Source: Wuchereria bancrofti (taxonomy: Eukaryota > Nematoda > Chromadorea > Rhabditida > Onchocercidae). From it: a DNA stretch of 64,000 nt. The stretch lies in the NCBI GenBank assembly GCA_005281725.1, contig SSBO01000005.1, positions 310,001 to 374,000 on the forward strand, given 5' to 3'. Position 1 is the stretch's first letter; every line of letters begins with the position of its first letter. Under the pieces are notes generated by a model. The model was not told the origin of the DNA. It saw only the letters and a program-made list of their open reading frames with translations, and made no database searches. The position numbers were made by a program, and so were the translations under genes. Positions 48,818-61,761 of the stretch are shown here, piece after piece.

Positions 48818-50569
48818 TCAAAAGAGTGTTTGGTTCCATCCACTTCCATCGTCTTCCCGATGTAAATAAAAATAACTTAGGATCGTCAAAAACATCACCA
48901 AAGAACCAAGATCTGCGCATAAACATGCCAACCATTTAATCTAAATTAATAAAAAGTAGCACGCACACAACAACAATTACTACTACAGGAGGACGAACAT
49001 ACATTTAATACATTTGAACTTTTAATTGGAATAGATTTAAATCTAAGAAAATCAAAAGTTTAGGCAATATGTATAAATTGAAAATGTACCTATAAGTGTA
49101 GGAATAACAAGTAACTTACCAACCAGTTAATTGTTAAGTTGACTGCTTATCGACAAATAACATTTAAAAAAAGCACTCACCGTCCTCAATATAAGATTAA
49201 CTCCATAACGAGAAATAAACTAGTCTCCCGATAAATAATCCTTATTTACGATACTCCAAAAAATATAACTTAGATCATGTAAAAAATTTTTTTATAAGGA
49301 AAAAGGAAAGAAATTGCAAGTTTTTGGACAATTATATTTTCAGTTGACTATATCTATCAACTACACATCTTTTATCAAAACAATTCCTACGATTAATCAA
49401 TACATACTTCATTCAATAAAAGAGACAAAATCCATGCACAATCATGCATTTCTCAACAACTAGAAATTCACCAGACATGCAAAACTTTTGAAAAAACATA
49501 TTCCAAACAAAATAAAGAAAATAATATGAAGTATGTCACGTGGTACTCCTAATTTCGAATGAGTCCTTCCGTAAAAGTTAAGTCTCCAGTACATCCTTTA
49601 TACGCTTTCGATGGTTAATAGCAACAGTAGAATCTCAGGTAAGTTCATGAAATACTTACCACTCCAGCATGTGCAAGGACCATCGGTAATGCAAACGCTG
49701 ATACAACAATACCGGTTGTTATGAACAATGCAAACTCAATACATGCTGAAGTACCAGTCATGTCAACGTGAGATCGCCGAGCTATTGATAATGGTATTGG
49801 AGCCAATACATAGAAAATTAAGACAAACAATGGCCACCAAATACTAAACAAAAATCTCTTTCAATAGACCATCAAATTTCTTCACAATTAAAAGTTTAAA
49901 TTTTTTATGGTTAATTTGATTTTATTCCTACAAAAAATGACATGTAATATGTGTAATATGTAAAAATCATTCTAAATCTACTTCCTTACCCAAACATTGG
50001 CAATGCACATCCCAGAACAAGTAGCGTAAGACCAACCACACCGGACAACGCCAAGAGTACAACCGCTAAAACAATATTTTCTTCGATAAATGACAGGGTG
50101 AACTGTTTCATGATAATGATATTATAATAAATAACTACATTTGTGGTTATTTCGAACTTTTCAATGTTTTAAGGATTAAACCGTTATTTAATGCAAAAAA
50201 AGAAAAAAAAAAGATAAAACCACGATAAGACGAAAGATATTTTTGAGTTAAGGGATGTTGAAGGATGAATGAAACAAACGATTAGCCACAATAATTTTCC
50301 CTTAATCAATACTTCCTTTGGTAGGAACTTCACATATTACGATCAAAGGAGAATGCAGTGAATCCTTATTATTAGCATTATTATTTTATGTAAACCTGCT
50401 ACTGTTCCCATATCTGATACTATTACTGTAACTCCAGAAGTACAAGGGTTACTACTATTACGGTTACTACTACAGTATTGCTTGCAGCATTATATTGTTA
50501 CAGTACTACTATCACTAGTAAGAATAATGGAAAAGTATAAACTCGAGTATTACCTCTGACTCCTGCCAT
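48818..50569 (-). CDS. LEPROT/Vps55 family membrane trafficking protein
   Basis: Small four-span endosomal/Golgi membrane protein. Family members act in endosome-to-vacuole or lysosome sorting (yeast Vps55) and control surface receptor levels (human LEPROT, LEPROTL1). Exons: 50569-50554, 50065-49990, 49843-49660, 48940-48818, all in phase. The product is 132 residues; human LEPROT has 131. The start MAGVR, then [66 protein letters not shown] and the acidic-aromatic tail [10 protein letters not shown] align along the whole family. No strong acceptor lies near the start, so this message may not be trans-spliced. Its first exon faces the Polyhomeotic gene across a 1.3 kb divergent region. Confidence 0.95.
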
Positions 50570-51896
50570 TGATCAGTGTGACAAAGAGACCACGGTAGAA
50601 CTCTCCTGATGGTTGATGTCAGTACCAATAATCACTCCTGATACTTTCTTCCAGAATTACCTAGTCCTGAAAGATTCAAAGAAACCTGAAAGTATGACTA
50701 AGTTACGCAGTATCTTAGAATATATGTTTATTAAGCAGAATTTGTTTTTGTTTTTTTCATTAGAACTAATAAAAATTCCATTCACACTTTTGTTTATTAT
50801 GAGAACTCAATTAACGAAAATATGACTAATAAATCATACTCAATTAGAAATCAAAACTACTGCGATTACTATATCCATCAATTCTAAATTATCATTAGTT
50901 ACAGCAAAAATCATTAAATTTCGAAAACTTGTAAACAAAAGGAGAATTTTACAAGTTTTTTATATACAACAATTGGAGCATTTCAAAACGATCACTAATT
51001 TATCATATTTCAAATGTCTTTTTATGTTTTTGATGTAAACATCCTAATTAAAATTCTGACTGTCCACGTGAACTTTAAAGTCTACTTACACATATCTAAT
51101 ATAATTCCTTTCTAATATCCCTCAAAATATCATTTTTCTCTACAAATTTAAATACAGTTCAACTAAGGTCCTCACGTATCTTCACGTAAGTCTCGAAATC
51201 TTCCTTTGCTTCTCACTCACTCTATCTGCTTTTCCCCGCAGGTAAGCACTTTCTCACTCACTCACTTATATGCTTTTCCCCGCGGGTAAGTACAAAAAAG
51301 AAATCTAATAACCAGCACCTACCGACCATTGCGAATATTATTAGCAGGATGAATGGAAATGGTCACTTACGCATCCGAATTTTGTATTGCACGAAGAATT
51401 CAGAGATAAGTGGGTCGAAGTGGAGCTTTGGATGGCAATCGGATTCGTCTTGTCGGTAAATCTCGGGGAAATCCGTGGTATCAGTTATATTTCTGATTAT
51501 AAGATTTAAAAGTATCATCTCAAATTGCATCTTTCTTCAAATTTAATTTGGTTTGTATATATGTGCGTTACGATTTTGAAATTCGTATATTGTTTAATTT
51601 ATATGTGAGTACCAATGTCTATGATTTATTTGATATGAAACATTTGTGAATTTAGAGATTTTCAGATCATTTAAGAAACTAAATGAAAACTTTATTTTCA
51701 ACTTTTGGCATAGTAATTTATATTTTGAAGAAATTTGTGGCTGCTCATAATTATTAATTGTTATTAGCCAGCAGTTCAGTATTTTTTTACGACTGAAAAA
51801 TGTGTTGATATATTAAGGATTTTTCATTTCGCATTTCTACTGCTTATAAGAATTCCACCTATTTTCTACAGTTTGTTAATTCATAGTTTTAATGAT
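50570..51896. promoter_or_regulatory. Divergent region between the vps55-like and Polyhomeotic genes
   Basis: Probably holds promoters and leader exons of both genes. It contains a 70-codon plus-strand frame (50616-50825) starting 47 bases from the vps55-like ATG, a near-duplicate pair of about 40 bases with strong 5' splice-site consensus (51211-51293), and a less AT-rich segment near 51360-51480 ending at a TTGTCG|GTAAAT donor-like site. A TTTTCTACAG acceptor at 51870-51871 precedes the Polyhomeotic start. Confidence 0.4.
51211..51293 (+). repeat. Near-duplicate of about 40 bases with 5' splice-site consensus
   Basis: Both copies run CTCACTCACT..., then ATCTGCTTTTCCCCGCAG|GTAAGCAC (copy 1, ends near 51249) or ATATGCTTTTCCCCGCGG|GTAAGTAC (copy 2, ends near 51293). 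Each ends in a near-perfect donor. They could be alternative leader exons of the Polyhomeotic gene. Confidence 0.7.
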
Positions 51897-54800
51897 ATGA
51901 ATGACAATGATCCACCACCAGTACTTACAAAACAAACTACATGTGATGTCATCACGACTGCGGACAATTCACTATCAACTGTGACAACATCTGCTACTAC
52001 TATTACTACTACTACTATTGCATCAACATCTAACAGCAATGATTCTTTTACAAAAACAACAACTGTTGTCACACCTTCATCATCATCTTCTTCTGTTTCC
52101 GATTCAATGCAGGTTACTTCAGGTTGTGGTTAATTTCATATAAATTGTAATTGCTAATTCGTAATTAAAAAATTGTAATTAATATCTTATATTAACCTGA
52201 ACTTTCTCTATAATAAATTGCTAATTAATTTAAAAATAGCTCTTAAATTTTATTTCCTGATTTCAATCTAGATGTAATGGAAGTTTCTTAATTTAACATA
52301 ACAGATATTTCATTAAATTTCACTTTTTTAAAATTGTTTTCTTTTTACTTTTAGTTAATGATTCGTAGTATTTTTCATTCAGTTCAAGTTTCAGTTATAA
52401 GCTGGAATTTAGATGCAGTGTAATCTTGTATATTTTTGTAATAATTAACATTTGTAAACAGTTAGGGGATAGTTCAAATTAATTTATGCTTCAGCCTCTT
52501 CTAACACATCTGTGTCATCATCGAGTAAGAGCGTAACGGATGCTAAAAATGCAGCTAATGTTAGCGTTGAAGGTAGTGCGGCAGCGGCAACAGCAACAAC
52601 AATATCAGCAAGTAGTAGCAATGCCGAAACGGCTTCTTCAACATCATCAACACCACAACCAGCACCAAAAAGTCGCCGTAAACCAACATCTCGTAGTAAA
52701 AAGGACTCCACTGATAAGACAAAGTAAGACTTCAACTTTGGTTTTAAAGTTTATAATATGGAGTTGCAGCAGTTTTATTAGCGAAAATTGATATAGCTTC
52801 ATGGTGAACTAATCATGGTATAAATTTGAAAGGAAAAATTTATCGCAGAAAATTTTAAAGTGATTTACTTGTTATATTCACTGCATAGCCCTATTACTGC
52901 TTTGCATATCCAAATGATTTGAATTCTAGTGATATGTACGGGTTTCTAACTATCACATTTTATATTTAGTTTGTTTCACAATATAGTACTGAACTTTTTT
53001 GATTTGCATCGACGAATAAAGATTCTCAGTAGAGTAGTTGGAGAAAGTATGGTGCTATTACCAGTTAATCAAAACAATGGTGCTTTGATAAGATTAATTG
53101 GTTTTAAATTTAGCTTAAGTTTAATGAATAAGTAAATTTAATTGAGTTTGTACTTCAAAGTCGCTTCTTTTTTTTTTCTTTTTTAAAAACTGTGGATTCC
53201 TAGTTTAGATTCTCTTTTTTCAGAACGCCTACCGCAGTTGTTAGTTCATCTTCTGCTACGCAAATGGTTCCGCAAGCACCGTTAATGCTAACTTCTGCGT
53301 CGGTAATTTTCTTGCCATATTGCGTAAACCGTTTTTAAAAGATTGATTTCAATTAAATTCAATCCACTGCTGCAAGTTTTTGAATATTTTCTGTTTCTAT
53401 ATCCAATCCACAGTTTTTGAAATATTTTCTATTTTCAAGCAGTACCGCTTAAGGTACAACTAACATTATGCTAATGTTAAGGGTGTATTAGTTTATTTCG
53501 TCTGACGCTAATTTTACTAACTAAAAAGGCATAGAACTTCAACAACTGGGATTAGCATAACATTCTTAATTATCTTGGCATAAGGAAATGGAAATGCAAA
53601 CCGGGTGTTTAGTTGTTTATTAGCAAAGTTTACGTAATATTCAGCCTGGACAGTTCATGCTTGTTCACCATAATGGCCAATGCTATATGATGTCGGCAAC
53701 ACAATATTTCGGTACAAATCAACAAATTGCAGCTGTTAGACCGGTAATTCTGAAGTAGCAATTTTCCAATGATCAAAATTGGAGCATTTCTCTTATTTTT
53801 AATATCTTTGCACCATACTACCTTCGTTTCCTTTCAATTTTCACAGATGTTTTGTTATTCTAGTGTTTCTTTTTTGACTTCTATTCCTTTCATATTTAAT
53901 TTTCTATAAAGTTAGCTCTAGCGTTTACCATGTACAATTTAGAAGTCTTATTCACTACTCTTCTTCTCTTTATCTTCTTCCCTGTGTTTTTGTTTTTCTT
54001 TTTTATTAATTTAGTTCTCACTTCATTTGCAGCAACAGCAACAACAACAACAACTTTCTGCACCAGCAACATCATGCACTACCACCATTACCACTTCGGC
54101 ACAGGATTTTTTCAAAGTAATACAACATCAACAAGCACAGTCGGTTCAAAATTCGACAAATGTAGTAGCTGCTGCCCAGCAGTTTTACTCACAGCAACAG
54201 TATCGTCATACGCATCCGGCATGGATTTGGTTTTTCCCATTTTTGTTTCGCTTCCACTATCACTTCTTGCATGCTTTTTTTGTTTCTCAGAACTGTTTTT
54301 GATTAAGTTTTTATGCAGTTTTTATCGTTTGGCTTGAAGTTTTCAGTTTACACAAACATAAATGATACACCATACACCATTACTTCTTGTAAATGATACA
54401 CATTTTTTTGCTTCTCAGCAATAAAGAGTGCTGAAGGAGTAGTGTTAAATAAAATTAAAGACGAAAGTGGAAGTATAATGTTATATTTACGTTCGGATGC
54501 GATCTTTGTCCAATTTTTGCCAAATACCTGTCAGATATAGGCATGCGTTGGTACGAGTTTTTTTTGATTTCATTTGAATTCTTATTAATTATTGATGACT
54601 TCTGACAGATTTTAACTTTCTCCGTTAAACCACTTTTTTCTTCACTGGACTGTATTTTTGTCAATGTTAGCATCGTTCCTGTGCGTCTTAATTCTTGTGT
54701 TAAGATTATTCTGCTTCTTTTCTAATTCTAATACTTTGTTCTTGTTGTTTGTCTCCTAAATACTTTTCTTGGTGCACTTTTCTTTTTAATTTCCGGTTTT

Positions 54801-57800
54801 TTTTTTTTGAAAGATATGAAAAACTTGATTTGTAAGTTTATATTCCTAGGCCGTAATTCAAAATCTGAGCTTTTGAAACATAGTCTTAAATAACAGAATG
54901 AATCTTCAACGGTAGCGTCGCTGTAATCATTTACCAGATAAAGTTTTGAAGATTTTTGGAAGCTTTATGTATGTGTGCATAAACATGCCAAAATTAAATG
55001 CCAAAATTTTACCAATAACTTAATCTATTCTGATTTTACAGATGTCTTCACAGCAGCAATATGTGCAACCAGGTTTTGTGACTAATAGCGCAACGTTGGG
55101 GCAGCTTGCACGAAGTCTGGCACCAAAACCAGCATTACCAGGACCAGGTATAGTCTTATATTATTTTCTACATATTACTACCAAATTTGAATGTTGATAA
55201 GTTGTTTGATTTATTGTTATTTGGCGCAGTAAATGACTTGAGAATTTTACATATTCAGAGTTTTAGTTGCTTCACTAAGAAAGGTGGAGTGGCAGATAAG
55301 TAGATAGATCTGGATAGGGAGAGGATTACGCTGAAAGTTTGGATAATTTTGATAGAAATGTCATAACTGTTAGTGATGTTAAGCATTATTTTTATTGCAT
55401 TACTTTGATACCGAAAGAAGGGGAAAATGTGAGTGCAGTAGTTTTGAAATGTTTTATATTGGTTCTCTCATGCAAATTATGATTTATATAGAAGAAAATA
55501 CTCTGTTATGGGTGAGATTTTGAAATTCACTGGCAAAAACTCTCTGTTTATCAATGTGCGGAAGAGCGATTTAAGAAAAAAAAAAAGAATTTTAGTTGCC
55601 GTAGTAGCGACCAGTACACATATGCCATCAACTGCAGTAACAACAACGACTACCACAACAACAACATCATCCACTGTTGGACAAGGAAATGATGGATGCC
55701 TAAGACGATCAAGTCAACAGCAACAATCCCCGCAACAATTGGGAACCGCATCAGTGCAGCAAATGCAACCATCAATGTTTCCCCAAGGTATATATCCTTG
55801 CAGATGAATTGTCAGTGAATTTCGTTATTCGTTTTGATATGTTGTTTGATTTATAATGAACTGAATTTCTTCGTATTTGAATTCCAAATTGCCAAATGCC
55901 AAGTTGTAGTATATCTTTAACATTTGAGATATGTAATAAAGAATCTGCTAGTCAGTTAGTCTTATATAGCAATCCCAGCACTTATTCGGAATTAATTTAT
56001 AGGAATCCAACTCCGTACACCACCGGGTTCATCAGGTATTGTCTTCCAAATGCCATCCGGAGCATATACATATGTTCATCGTAAGTTCACTTCATTTTTA
56101 TTTTTTATTCTTTAGTTTTCTGTGCACTGTTGTCAGGTGTTCTTTTTTTATTCTCCCAAGGTTTAGATTTCTTTTTCGTCTCATCTTCGGATTTAAATTT
56201 GAATTAATGGTCAAAATTCAGAGTTGGTTACCCCTCAGCAGCGCACTTCTATTGCGATACCTCAACAACAAACAATTCCAGCTTGTATTGGACAAGCGGT
56301 GGCACCAAGTCAGCCACAAAACCAACAACAACAGCAACCTTCTCCTGCTAGTTCACCCACTCAAAAACTTGTTGCTTCAGCTACAGTCGAATCGAAAAAT
56401 AAGCAGACATCAAGCAACGTCAGCAAGGAATCTGCAGCCGAAGAACGAGAAGACAGTAATGCTTCGCCAACTGCTGACAGAGGTTTTAATCTTTGATCAA
56501 TCAGTTTTATAATTCAAGCTTAAAATAGGTGAAAACGAGAGATTTGAATTTTATTCAAATGGTTTTTATTGAAATTATGTCCATTTTTTCTCGAAATTTA
56601 AATAAAATATTTTGAGGTGTTTCCTTGGAAATGTTTTCTGACTAACTCTTCGTTAGGAAAATGCTTGATAATTCGATACAGCTTTTACAAGATATACTCG
56701 GAATTCTGTTTTTCGCATAATGTGTTACTTGGTTAAAATCCATTTGTAAATTTCTGAATATGGACATAATTTCAGAAAGTCATCCGCTGGCTGAGATGGT
56801 TTCAGTTCCGAATAAGCCATCAACAGCATCTGTCAAAAGCAGTGAAACTTCATCAAAGAATGTTAGAGGAGGTGCTAAACACTCGGGAAGTGGACGAAAA
56901 ACTGGCGCAGTGAAAAGTTGGTTTATTTTTATATTAATTTAAAATGCATTATTTGTTTTCTTGTTTAACACATATTCGGAAGGTTTTGTCTGGTTCGCAG
57001 TTTAATTTCTGTGTTTGTGTTTCTATGCTAATCTACTGGTGCGTTTATAAAGTTAAATGGAACTTAGCTAAATTCTTGCAGCTTACACACAGCTTGACGG
57101 AAAATAGATGAAATGATGGCAATTAAGAAGAAATCAGATGTTAAAGTTTGGTATAGTTAGGTTTATTTTAGTTGCGACACCTCAGCCAATAGCTCCTACA
57201 AATTTGGTACCAGTTGGTGCTCCAGTTCCAATGATGGTAATGTCTGCTCCGATGCCTCAGCTGAGTTCTTTTGGGGGACATGCAGCAGTACCATTCATGG
57301 CACCAAATGGACAAATCATACATCAGCAACTGATCGCAAATCCACCCGTACCAACGCAGATGATACCGGTATTTCAACAACAACAGCAAACTACTCACTT
57401 TCCTGTTTCCCAGTCGGCAGCAGCCCAAGGTCTTTCTTCTTAAATTTTCCTGCAAATGTTTGTCTTTGCTTAGTTTCTGTGGTTCATGATTCATGCTGCT
57501 CTGGATATCATCTTTTTAAAATTTCATGGTCATATTTTGTCAAAATCGTGCTTAAAGAAGCTTTTGTTGTAGTTAGAGGACGATTTGTAGACTCAGCTTC
57601 TCATGATTCTCATAAAATAGTTGCGGATGATGACAGTGGTTATGTTGATCCTGGGATCGAAAATGAGCCTCCACCGCTTCTTGTTCAGGGTATTCTTTTT
57701 TTGTCTCTTTTTTTTTTAATTCTCAAATTAAATTATATATATACATAAATGCTTCATTTATATGAAGCATTTGTATTCAGGAGGTGTTAATTATTGATAG

Positions 57801-60800
57801 TGCCCCATGTGAAGTGGAAAAGGTTGAATTTTGTTAGCAGACTGAATTTAAGTATTCATAGACAAGAAGAGGGTCAGAGCTTTCTTGCGATTCTTGTCTT
57901 CTTCCATTGCTTCTGCTTTTCAAAAAACACAGAAGAATCGAGAACTGTTACAATTAGATAATGTGAAGAATTCTCTAGAATTTAAATAATACTGCTGTTA
58001 AAGTTGTGTCAAAGTTATCATGTGGTTACTTTAGTCCTAATTTATTTGTCAGTGTTTACCTAATTTTATGACCAGTCTTTGTCGTTAAATTTTAGGAGAA
58101 TCGAAGGATGCTCTCGATATTCATATGATGTTCACGAAGGAAGCTGAAAGATATTATCAAAAAATGGGACGAAAAGGCAAAATTATTCATTTAATCGAAG
58201 GATTTGAAATTGAGGTAACACGAATCGGTCGTCCAGGAAAGTAATTTGTTTTAGTGGAATTTCGATAATTGAGAAAAATTCTATATTTTCAGGAATCAGA
58301 CGAGCCTTTTCCGTGTGATCCACCTTGCCGTTTAAGTGATTGGCTTTTATCCGAAATAGAAGATAAGAATGGGAGAAAAGTATCCAAGGAACGTAGATGG
58401 AGCACATGTATGTTTGTAATAATAGAAACCACTAGAGATCAAACATATTTGAGTAGTACAATGGTCCAAACAAGTATTATTGGATACTTCTTATGATGAA
58501 AGTAAGAAAGGAAGAGTCACTGAATGGATAATTCTGATGTCTTGGAAGTATTGTATGCAAATGGCTTTAAATCGTTTGGTTTGGTGTTAATCAAACTTTA
58601 AGTATTGAAATTAAAATCCAACAGGATATTTTTGCAGCGTCAAAGAAATTAGTCGGTGAGAAAGACACAGAACCAACATTAGAAATAAGCACTGAAAAAG
58701 TGGAGGTTAAAAAAGGACGCGCAAAGTAAGATTAATATTTGAAATCATTCATCCTTATAGTATCTCAGTTGTTGTCGCATGATCTTAGATCTTTCTCTTT
58801 CTGTTAGAATCGAGACAAAAGTGATGGTAATGGTTTTTATTATCTAAAGGCAGATCATGACCACCATGTCAAGTTTTTATATTGATGTCGAATGTTAAAG
58901 TTCCTTTTGAATTTTGCAGAACATCTCCAACAAAGTCTGAAGCGTCTAGTGAAAAAACAGAAAAGAAAACTCGTAAACGTAAAACAAACGAGGTTTGCTT
59001 ATTTCTTTCTTTTTTTCTCATGTTGTTGCTGTTTTTACAATTTGGTTTTAAATTTGAAAATCGCAGTGGTTTAGCATGAAGTAACGTTTTCAAGCGACAG
59101 CGGCTGATCGTGAAGGACAGAACGATGCCCGTTGTGCAACGACATTACACTAAAGAGACTGATGAAGCGAAACAAAAATTCATCAGATTAGCTACTTTAC
59201 AGCTGGATCGATTACTGCAAATGGATTTTGGACCATCTCATGGCCGTCTTTCTGATATTATGCAAAAATCAGTTTATAAGCCAACCAAAGAAAGCAAAGA
59301 AACGCTGCCGCCGCCTCCACTACCACCGCCAACAAAGAGCTGTTTAACAAAGCCAAAAGGACGACCACCATCTTCATCGGTAGATAAACAAAAACTGGAA
59401 AAAATTGAAGTGAGTGAACCGGTAATGGAAAGATTCATTATTGAGGATGCTGTGGATATCTCACCAAAAGCTGTAGCTAAAAAGTGTGAAGGTATTTTTG
59501 ACTTTTTATTGAATTGTGTTTTAGTTTTTATTCTAAACCATCAAGCAATGAATCTTATAAATTATTCGTTAATCTGCCAATAATAAAATTAAGTATATTT
59601 TATTAGCCATCTAATAAGTGTGTTGACATGAAATGAAATGCCATCTGACATGAAATGACCTAAGCATGCTAACAAATAGGACAACAGCTGAGTATTGTTA
59701 AATTGGATTTTCGCTAGCTGTCATTACTAATGATTTAATAATTTTGATGATGCGCTATAGAATGTTATCGGGTTTTTTTTTAGTTTGAATTGAAAATTTA
59801 AAACATTAAATGGTACAAGATTTTTTAGAAAGTCCAGCAACTGCAGATCAATCGTTGAATTCTTCATCAAAAAGTAGTGCTGATACAGCTACTGGCAGTT
59901 TGTTAGTGAGTTTTTCGGATGAAGAGCTTGACACTGAAAGATGCAACTACTGCAACGGTTTGCTGCGTCTTAAACGTCTGGAAAATCATCCGCAGTATTG
60001 CTCGAAGAAATGTCGTAAATTATGGAAGAAGAATCCAACAATTAGTGAAGAGCAAGGTTTGATCTTGATCTTTTTTCATTGCTTAGAGCAAATTATGTCA
60101 AAGACACTATTGGTATTATTAGCGTTTTCTATTTCTTCCTGTTAATACTTTGAATTCCAGATTCTGCACTTATAACGCATGAGTAAGTGAGTCAGCTCTA
60201 CCTAAAGATTAAGATCTATTTTTCTTTTGAAGGCTAAATAATTGTCTTTCTGACCAGCTAAAGATTGCTCTTTTCACATCTTTACTCTTTTTTGAACGAC
60301 TCCGATCTTTTGATGGGAAATTTGGTTTGAATGATTGGTTTAACTTCCTCCATCTAGTCAATGTTGTTTTTTTTATAGTTGGGCGCTCATTCAATGCATC
60401 ACCACGACTACCATTTATTCGTTCAACGGATACATCACCCATTAATAAAGATATCAGTCCTACAGTAACAGTGCATAATCTCAGCATAGTTTCAGAGCCA
60501 TCCTCTTCAGGTTTCTGAAAATTTTTTATAATTTTTATTGTATCGCTGATATTGTTCTTTTACATTCCTAATTAGTGGAGGGTGGAGAGAAATAAGACCA
60601 AAATAAAAATTTTTTATTAAAATGCAGTAATACCTAATAACATTAATAGCCTGATTAGTTGGTTAAAGCAAAATGTTTCTTTTACATCTTTCCAAAAAAG
60701 TTTATAGATGGTAAAGTTGATTAACCATCTTTTATTAAGAGAGCGATGAATAGCTTGTTAACATGAAATCACACTTCAAAAATGTTAATTTTGAAAAGAC

Positions 60801-61761
60801 ACGCAAAGTATGATGTAAATGCTCATAGAGGATGACGTAAATGGCAATGAATAGAGTTTAGTTAAAATTTCAGGTAGTACCATTGATTTGCAGCAGCGAA
60901 CACCTCCAACATTAACGCTAAAAATGGTCTCACCTCAGCAGGCAGAAATTGTGAAATCTCCTCGGGGGTTGTCCACTTCGTATTCTTTAGGTGAGTGCAG
61001 TAAAGTGCCGTCGACATCGGTCTCTCCAGCTATTACTTTAGCTTCAACAATTGATCATGCACCGATGGATTTTCTCTCTAGGCCGACAAAAACATGGACT
61101 GTAAGTAGCTTTTTCTTTTTTTTTATGACTGGTGAATGATGAAGTTGAAGTATTACATGATCTCATTTCATGTTTAAGCTTAAAACACAATTACGAAAAA
61201 ATTTATACTGAATTTATATTGCTATGCATTTGAGTTAAGTTTGTTAGATAAGCGTCATTTGTCGTGTAATTTCTTCTGTAGCTGATTTCTTAATCATTAC
61301 TCTTACTTGCCGGTTCCTAAAAGTTGGAGTAGCTGTGAGACTAGATAGAAGGCAATATCTTCGATCCTTTGTTTTATCGGTATTTTGCAAATGTTAGCAT
61401 TATGGGATGATGGTGTAGGTACATTTTTATGTTGCTTACATGAAATCTTATTTGTGACATACAGTATAAAAGATTAAGTTTGAGATTGAATTGGTATATT
61501 TTGAAGTTTAATAAGTAGCAGCTCAATACTTTTTTCTTATTTTAGTGTGATGAAGTGGCAAGCTGGGTATCATCAGTAACCGGTAATGAGGATTGTGCGA
61601 ATACTTTTCGTAATCAGGATATAGACGGTCAGTCTCTGTTGTTACTGCCAGATAATGCTCATAATAATTTGGTAACACTACTGGGATTGAAACTTGGTCC
61701 AGTAGTGAAAATTTTGAATGCACTCAAAGAATTATCAAGCAAAAGTATCAATGCCACGTAA
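51897..61761 (+). CDS. Polyhomeotic-like Polycomb protein (HD1, FCS finger, SAM)
   Basis: Core subunit type of Polycomb repressive complex 1; its SAM domain polymerises to compact chromatin. Exons: 51897-52122, 52495-52723, 53224-53302, 53645-53743, 54033-about 54116, 55042-55147, 55596-55787, 56003-56080, 56222-56482, 56776-56916, 57172-57429, 57573-57689, 58096-58214, 58293-58407, 58638-58725, 58920-58992, 59101-59491, 59829-60056, 60379-60510, 60874-61100, 61546-61761. About 1,150 residues. The N-terminal half is rich in Ser, Thr, Gln and Pro with poly-Gln and poly-Thr runs. LIEGFEIEESDEPFP, spanning the 58214/58293 junction, matches the PH HD1 motif. The FCS zinc finger is RCNYCNG...HPQYCSKKCRKLW (C-x2-C-x15-C-x3-C). 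The SAM domain is in the last exon (ASWVSSVTGNEDCANTF, DIDGQSLLLL, LGLKLGPVVKILNALKEL). The order HD1-FCS-SAM is diagnostic of Ph/PHC. The end of the exon at 54033 is uncertain; several phase-0 donors exist. Confidence 0.93.

Noticed and set aside
54027..54337. Alternative frames across the poly-Gln exon of the Polyhomeotic gene
   Set aside because: CAA/CAG runs are open in several frames; only the Gln frame keeps phase with both neighbouring exons.
57168..57494. 108-codon minus-strand frame
   Set aside because: Antisense shadow of the Met/Pro/Gln-rich Polyhomeotic exon 57172-57429.
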